Of a DNA stretch of 55,391 nucleotides, positions 50,367 through 55,391 are shown piece by piece. The first letter of the stretch is position 1. Each line of letters begins with the position of its first letter. The position numbers and the translations under genes were made by a program. The DNA is from Chloroflexota bacterium (lineage in GTDB: Bacteria; Chloroflexota; Anaerolineae; Aggregatilineales; Phototrophicaceae). The DNA lies in NCBI GenBank assembly GCA_013388735.1, contig JACAES010000085.1, forward strand, positions 1 to 55,391, given 5' to 3'. The notes below the pieces were generated by a model. It was not told the origin of the DNA, ran no database searches, and was given only the letters and a program-made list of their open reading frames with translations.

Positions 50367-53200
50367 CGACGGCTGTAATAACAGGTGTCGCAAACGCCAT
50401 ATGGATGATATTCCGGCAGGCGGCGCCCACAGCGCGAGCAGCGCCGCGCCGCCTCAATGCGCCGCAGCAGCGCGGCGTCAATCGCCGCCGACCACTCGGC
50501 GCGCGCCGCCCGCACCCGGCTTTCATCAGGGGCGCACAGGCTGAATTCAGGACGGCGCGCCAGCCACAGGTAAATATCCGCGCACGAAATGCTGGTTTCG
50601 GTATCTTCCAGGTGAACTTGATCGTAAATTTCGCGCGGCGGCGGGGGTGGCGGCGGCATCGGTCGCCCGGCCAGGATGCCGGTCGCGCACCATCGCCAGT
50701 AGCCGCGCGTGTTCTGGCGCGTCGGCGCATTGATGAGCTTGAGCGCCCGCTCCAGACCTAACTGCTGCACTTCGTCCTCTTGCAGCATTCCGGCCAGTTC
50801 AATCGGCTCGGTCAGGTTGGCCGTTTTCAGGGTGCTGCGCAGGTGGTCAGGTATGGACTCCAGCAGCGCCCACTGCCGCAGCCGTTCGGCCAGCGTCCCC
50901 GGCAGCAGCTCCAGTGCCTCGACTGTCGGCATCACGCGCGCGTGGGTCAACGTTATGGGATTTAACGGAAATAACTTGCGCACCAGATCGTGGTCTCTCG
51001 GCTCAATCGCCCCGACTTCCCCCGCCTGTGACAGCCCGAAACGTCCGGCGCGCCCACCGATCTGCTGAATTTCGGCAGCCGTCAGCGGTCGAACAACCTG
51101 GCCGTCATATTTTTCGACCTCAAAAAAGCAGACGTAATCCGCCGGCAGATTCAGCCCCATGCCAACCGCATCCGTCGCCACGCAGATTTCGGTCTCGCCG
51201 TCGGCGAAACGCTGCGCCTGCTTGCGCCGCACTTCTGGCGGCAGATTGCCGTAAATGACCGATACGCTCCGGTCAAGTTTTTCCAGTCGTGTTTTGAGTT
51301 CCAGCACCGTCGCCCGCGAAAATGCCACCAGAATCGTGCGCGGCGGCAGCGTGAGCAGGCGGAACGGCCAATCGGCCACCCGGATGTCGGCCAACCGGTG
51401 GTGTTCCATCACCTCGACCGGCAGCGTTACACTCTTTGCCAGTCGCTCAATCAGCGGGCGCGCTGCATATGGCCCGATCACGTGAATTTCCGGTGACTGC
51501 GCCTCCATCAAAGCGCGCGTCCAGGCCCACCCGCGCTCCGCGTCGGCCAGCATTTGCGCCTCGTCAATCACCACACACTGCCCGCTGCGCTGGGGGTTAA
51601 ACATTTCAATCGTGGAAGCAGTGAACCGCGCGCCGTCCACCGGAATAAACTCCTCGCCAGTCAGCAGATTGCACCGCGCACCACGTTCGTTCAGCCGGTC
51701 GAACACTTCAAACGCCAACAGCCGCAGCGGCGCGAGATACCACCCACTGCCCGCCGCAATCAGGCTGTCCAACGCCTCGTGTGTCTTTCCGCTGTTCGGC
51801 GGGCCGATGTGCAAAATAACCTGCTGCGCCTCGCGCCCATCATATTCCCAAGTGGGGAACACCGGCAGCAGCAAAGCCCGCAGTTCCGCCCGGCGGCGGC
51901 GTTCTTCTTCCTGCTGCTGGCGATAGCGTTCTTCCAGCTTGCGCTGCTCTTCCAGGTAGGCAGCGTGCCGCTCGACGCGCCATTCTACGCGCCTGACTTT
52001 CAGCGTTTCGCGGAATTCGTAAAGCTGCTGCGGCAGCCCCCATCTGCCCTGCACCTGTTCCCAGCGGGGCGCAGTGCGGCTGATTTTCGCCTTACCCAGC
52101 CGGTAGCGCACCGCCGAATAACTTAAGCCGGAAACAAGTGCAATCTCGCGGACTTTCAACGTCTCCATCCCGGTGAAGCGCAAAGCGTAGTCAGCATCGG
52201 TATAGGCCTTTTCAATCTCGCTGGCCGGAAAACGCACGCTTCCCTGCGGGTCGGTGAACGCGCTAACGCGCCCATCGCGCAAAGCTTTTTCCAGTGTTAC
52301 CGGCTTGGCGCCCAGACGTTTCGCCGCCTGGCTCAGCACATACGTCCGCGCCAGCACGCGCGCCCGATACGTCCCCCCATCGCGCACACCCAGGCGCAGC
52401 CCATCGCCCGCCGCTTCCAGCAGCGGCTTCCACTCCTCGTCCTTGATGCGGCTCTGCGCGGCGGCAGCGTGCCGGGCCGCTTCTTCGTCGGCGTCCTTCA
52501 GCATCACCCACTGTCTCGTCTGGTTTTTTTGCCGGTACATCACCGCGAACTGAACCAGCCACCCCATCGCCACCAGATCATCCAGAATGGCCTGGTCAAA
52601 CTGCGCGTCCAGCTTCTCCCGCAGCGCCATTTTACCCTTCTGTTTTTGCAGGAACGCCGTCACCGCCTCATAGGTCGGGCGCAGCCGCCGCGTGTGCAGC
52701 ACCTTTTGAAGTGTCGCTTCCCCCAACCGCAGCGGGTCGTATATCAGGTCTTCAATCGGTATCAACAAACCCCACCCGACCAGAGTTTGCAGCGTTTGCC
52801 GGTCGCCCACTGTTGCTTCCAGCGAGCTGCGCTCCATGTAGCCGGGTTCAGCCAGACGATCAATCAGGTGCAGTTCTTCGCCCACAAGCTGTGTTCGGCG
52901 CTGCGCCAAACGTTCAACAATCGGCGCATCCAGGAAAATCAGGTCATCAGACATTGCCGGCAGCTGTGGATCGCACCAGGTTTGCAGCGCCCGCACCATA
53001 TCCGGTTTTAGCCGCGTCGCGTCATAATAGAGACTGCCGTCCCGGCCAACCCGCCCCTCCGCCGCCGCCAGACTAAGCCGCTTCGCCGCTTTACTGTTGA
53101 TACGAAACCGCTCCGCCAGCGCCGAGCGGGCAATAAAACCTTCCGGTATACGGGTAACGATTTCCAGGAGAATTTGTGCTGACAGTTTAGGTTGTGGCAT
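50348..53200 (-). CDS. Suv3-like ATP-dependent RNA helicase with extra N-terminal region and C-terminal zinc motif
   Basis: 950 aa, unusually long. The N-terminal roughly 420 residues hold winged-helix-like repeats (YxAT-type DNA-reading segments such as [20 protein letters not shown]) and end in a charged coiled coil ([21 protein letters not shown]). The helicase core follows: Walker [12 protein letters not shown] near 461-471, VIDEAQ near 543, [26 protein letters not shown] and [10 protein letters not shown] near 711. The C-terminus carries CSRCGRRLP and [10 protein letters not shown], a four-Cys zinc ribbon. The core resembles the mitochondrial degradosome helicase SUV3 more than bacterial DEAD-box enzymes. 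Role in RNA turnover is inferred. Confidence 0.85.
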   Translation of the reverse strand: MPQPKLSAQILLEIVTRIPEGFIARSALAERFRINSKAAKRLSLAAAEGRVGRDGSLYYDATRLKPDMVRALQTWCDPQLPAMSDDLIFLDAPIVERLAQRRTQLVGEELHLIDRLAEPGYMERSSLEATVGDRQTLQTLVGWGLLIPIEDLIYDPLRLGEATLQKVLHTRRLRPTYEAVTAFLQKQKGKMALREKLDAQFDQAILDDLVAMGWLVQFAVMYRQKNQTRQWVMLKDADEEAARHAAAAQSRIKDEEWKPLLEAAGDGLRLGVRDGGTYRARVLARTYVLSQAAKRLGAKPVTLEKALRDGRVSAFTDPQGSVRFPASEIEKAYTDADYALRFTGMETLKVREIALVSGLSYSAVRYRLGKAKISRTAPRWEQVQGRWGLPQQLYEFRETLKVRRVEWRVERHAAYLEEQRKLEERYRQQQEEERRRRAELRALLLPVFPTWEYDGREAQQVILHIGPPNSGKTHEALDSLIAAGSGWYLAPLRLLAFEVFDRLNERGARCNLLTGEEFIPVDGARFTASTIEMFNPQRSGQCVVIDEAQMLADAERGWAWTRALMEAQSPEIHVIGPYAARPLIERLAKSVTLPVEVMEHHRLADIRVADWPFRLLTLPPRTILVAFSRATVLELKTRLEKLDRSVSVIYGNLPPEVRRKQAQRFADGETEICVATDAVGMGLNLPADYVCFFEVEKYDGQVVRPLTAAEIQQIGGRAGRFGLSQAGEVGAIEPRDHDLVRKLFPLNPITLTHARVMPTVEALELLPGTLAERLRQWALLESIPDHLRSTLKTANLTEPIELAGMLQEDEVQQLGLERALKLINAPTRQNTRGYWRWCATGILAGRPMPPPPPPPREIYDQVHLEDTETSISCADIYLWLARRPEFSLCAPDESRVRAARAEWSAAIDAALLRRIEAARRCSRCGRRLPEYHPYGVCDTCYYSRRYKEFV

Positions 53201-53369
53201 CTGGCGTGTTTTTACACAAATTTCACGGATATTGCAAATTTTTATACCGCGAATTCAAGAAAATACCCCCATAATTATAGCAGACGGCGGAATAATCAAA
53301 ACCACAAACAGTTACCGTCGTTCAGCCTTGCAATCATACCGGTCTACTGCGCCGATGGAGAGATACATT

Positions 53370-55391
53370 ATGCCAAAATCGCGTTTACACATTGCCATCA
53401 TCTTATGTTTATTCGCCCTGTTCGCGGCGCAGGTCTTCGCGCAGGATACCCCTCCGGGCGATGCCCCCGAAGCGACCGCCGATGCAGAACCAACCTTTAC
53501 CCTTATACCGACCGCCATTCCGACCGAAGCCCCCACCGAAGCCCCGACGAGCATCCCGACCGACGTGCTAACAGATGTCCCCACCAGCACGCCGGTTATC
53601 GAAGCGACCGTCGAAGTCACCGCCGAGATGACGGTTGAACCGCCGGCGCCGGAAACGCCCCTGCCCCCAACGCCTACCCTGGTCGAACCGGCGCTGCCCG
53701 CCGAGCCGGTGCTGGCGCTGCTGGCGCGCGAGATGTTCGACAGCGGCGATCTGTCCGCCTGGGTGCTGGGCGGCGGCTGGTCGCTGACCGCCAACGCATC
53801 CGGCCTCGGTTTGCAGCTCATCGGCGCGCCGGACGTGCTTCAGTTCCAGCGTGGCCCGTTCTACAACGCCGCTGCCCAGGCCGACTTCCTGCTTTCCGGC
53901 GGCAGCGTTCACCTCAGCCTGCGCCAGAGCGCCGTCGGCAGCTACACCGCCGCCCTGGACGCCGCCGGTCTGGTGACACTCTATCGCGCCGGCGTGCCGG
54001 TGCTGTCCGCCCCGGTTCTCGTCCCGCCCGATCAGTGGTCAACGCTGCGGCTGTCGGTCATGGACGGCATCCTGCGCGTGACGGTGAACGACGTGGAACT
54101 GCTGGCCTGGCCGGACACCGCGCCGCTGCCGCCCTGTTTTGCCGGGATAGCGGCCTTCCCGGCTGCCGACGGCGCGCCTTTCATGGCGCAGGTGGATAAC
54201 TTCTTCCTGTGGGTGCCGGAAACCGACCTGGCGCTCTATCCGCCGCCGACGCCCGTGCCGCCCACCATCGAACCCGTTCAGCCCACTCAACCGCCGGTTA
54301 TCGTCACCGACGAACCCGCGCCGGAAGTGACGGTCGAAGCGCCGCCGACGCTTGAGCCGACGTTCGAACCCACTGCCACCATCCCGCCAACTGAAGCGCC
54401 CGTCGGGCCGACCGGCAAGTCGCTGGTGGCACAGCCGTATGCGCCGCCGCCCGGCGTCGCGCCCGCCGCCGCCAACCCGCCCGGCGACGCTACCATCATC
54501 AACACCATCCCGTACACGGACACGGACACCACCACCGGCGCAGACGCAGCCGGCGAACCCGCGCCAAGCTGCGCCTTCAACGTGCTGGCGACCGTCTGGT
54601 ATCGGTTCACACCGCCCGCCGCCGGGAAGTACACCTTCTTCACCGCCGGCAGCAGCTTCGATACTGTGCTGGCCGCCTACACCAGCTACAGCCCGGCAGC
54701 CGAACTGGCGTGCAGCGATGACGTTAGCACCAAAGACCTGTCCTCGCGGCTGACTCTCACCTTCACCGACCAGGACGTGCTAGCCGGAAAGACAATCTGG
54801 ATACAGTTGGGCGGGTACAATGCCGCGCATGGCAGCTACACCTTCAACGCCCAACTGGCAACTGTGCCGGCGCCGCGCCCCCCGGCGCTGACCGCCCCGG
54901 CCAACCGGCTGCTGACCAACATCCCGGCGCAGATATTCACCTGGACTGCGCCCACCGGCGGCGAGCCACCTTTCCGCTACCAGATTCAGATTGACGATGA
55001 TTCAAAATTCGGCAGCCCGCTGCACGACGAATACATAAACGGCCTGTCCTATAATGCTACCCTGCTGGATGGCACGTATTACTGGCGCGTGCGCTCGCTG
55101 AACGTCAACAACGTGGGCAGCGCCTGGACATCGGCCCGTTCGCTGACGGTTGACACGCTTCCGCCCGACGCGCCGACGCTGACCACGCCCGCCAACGGCA
55201 GCCCGGTCAACACCCCGCGTCCCAAGCTGGTCTGGAAAGCCCCGCCCGGCGGCAAGACCTACACCCTCGAAGTCAGGGATGACACCGACACCGTCATCCT
55301 CTCCACATCCACCACCGCCACCAGCCTGTCGCTCGCGGCTTCCCTGCTGCCCGCTCCGCTCCAGCATGGCCGCCAGTACACCTGGCGCGTG
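53370..55391 (+). CDS. Secreted multidomain protein with Pro/Thr linkers and PPC- and FN3-like domains, cut by window edge
   Basis: 674 codons open to the right edge from the ATG at 53370, with GGAG about 10 nt upstream. Layout: signal peptide 1-25 (ends VFAQD), a linker of repeated PTEAPTE/PTxxPT units to about 105, a beta-rich concanavalin-like domain with MFDSGDLSAWVLGGGW (about 120-295), and a second Pro/Thr linker to about 370. A PPC-like domain (VWYRFTPPAAGKYTFFTAG, about 385-500) and at least two FN3-like repeats (YYWRVRSLN, YTWRV) follow. Likely cell-surface or exported; no enzyme domain is visible in the part present. Confidence 0.8.
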   Translation, partial: MPKSRLHIAIILCLFALFAAQVFAQDTPPGDAPEATADAEPTFTLIPTAIPTEAPTEAPTSIPTDVLTDVPTSTPVIEATVEVTAEMTVEPPAPETPLPPTPTLVEPALPAEPVLALLAREMFDSGDLSAWVLGGGWSLTANASGLGLQLIGAPDVLQFQRGPFYNAAAQADFLLSGGSVHLSLRQSAVGSYTAALDAAGLVTLYRAGVPVLSAPVLVPPDQWSTLRLSVMDGILRVTVNDVELLAWPDTAPLPPCFAGIAAFPAADGAPFMAQVDNFFLWVPETDLALYPPPTPVPPTIEPVQPTQPPVIVTDEPAPEVTVEAPPTLEPTFEPTATIPPTEAPVGPTGKSLVAQPYAPPPGVAPAAANPPGDATIINTIPYTDTDTTTGADAAGEPAPSCAFNVLATVWYRFTPPAAGKYTFFTAGSSFDTVLAAYTSYSPAAELACSDDVSTKDLSSRLTLTFTDQDVLAGKTIWIQLGGYNAAHGSYTFNAQLATVPAPRPPALTAPANRLLTNIPAQIFTWTAPTGGEPPFRYQIQIDDDSKFGSPLHDEYINGLSYNATLLDGTYYWRVRSLNVNNVGSAWTSARSLTVDTLPPDAPTLTTPANGSPVNTPRPKLVWKAPPGGKTYTLEVRDDTDTVILSTSTTATSLSLAASLLPAPLQHGRQYTWRV

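Noticed and set aside
1-55391. CRISPR arrays, tRNA/rRNA genes, insertion sequences, prophage or attachment sites
   Set aside because: No regularly spaced repeats, no cloverleaf or rRNA-like stretches, and no transposase, integrase or phage structural genes were recognised on either strand by eye.

Overview
The window is about 55.4 kb of GC-rich bacterial DNA with short intergenic gaps, 4-nt ATGA gene overlaps and polycistronic operons. No rRNA, tRNA, CRISPR array, insertion sequence or phage gene was recognised. Gene content suggests a member of the Chloroflexota (Anaerolineae-like). It has a complete LysW-dependent alpha-aminoadipate (AAA) lysine operon, a carotenoid set with CrtYcd-type cyclase, CruF and a GT2, several CUT2 sugar ABC transporters, a Suv3-like helicase, and secreted proteins with Pro/Thr linkers. 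This taxonomic call is inference from content, not a marker-gene result.

Left part (1-14.4 kb). An HD-domain dNTPase (cut by the window edge) and nagA run leftwards. A divergent promoter drives a tightly overlapping pyrimidine operon, pyrB-C-D-E-F. Two leftward copper genes follow: an SCO protein and a protein with two PCu(A)C domains made by internal duplication. A rightward operon then encodes a substrate-binding protein that is itself a tandem duplicate, a CUT2 ATPase, a permease and a UroD/MtaA-like protein, and ends at a strong terminator.

Carotenoid region (14.4-25.6 kb). crtI-crtB run rightwards. A P450 (leftward) and a secreted SGNH-type protein (rightward) diverge from back-to-back promoters. 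A leftward operon starts at 25.5 kb: lycopene cyclase, a small membrane protein, an alpha/beta hydrolase, CruF, a PlsY-like acyltransferase, a CruG-like GT2 and a second CrtI-like enzyme. Together they could make a monocyclic, hydroxylated, glycosylated and perhaps acylated carotenoid.

Pentose operon (25.7-38.9 kb, all leftward). A LacI regulator lies behind a near-consensus promoter with two operator-like palindromes. Behind it are UlaE-type 3-epimerase, RbsD/FucU mutarotase, ATPase, permease, a fused double binding protein, a second ATPase, a second permease, AraD-type 4-epimerase, a cupin sugar-isomerase candidate and a LyxK-type kinase. The enzymes spell out L-xylulose -> L-xylulose-5-P -> L-ribulose-5-P -> D-xylulose-5-P. 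A GH13 glucosidase and an FlK-like hotdog thioesterase lie upstream.

Lysine operon (41.0-50.4 kb, rightward). It carries lysW-lysX-lysY-lysZ-lysJ-hcs-hacA-hacB-hicdh-lysK. The roughly 430-nt leader holds what reads as two tandem trp-type attenuators. Each has a short peptide with four clustered lysine codons, a competing antiterminator and a U-tailed terminator. This is the most striking regulatory signal in the window.

Right end. A Suv3-like RNA helicase converges on lysK and overlaps it by 19 nt. A secreted multidomain protein runs off the right edge.
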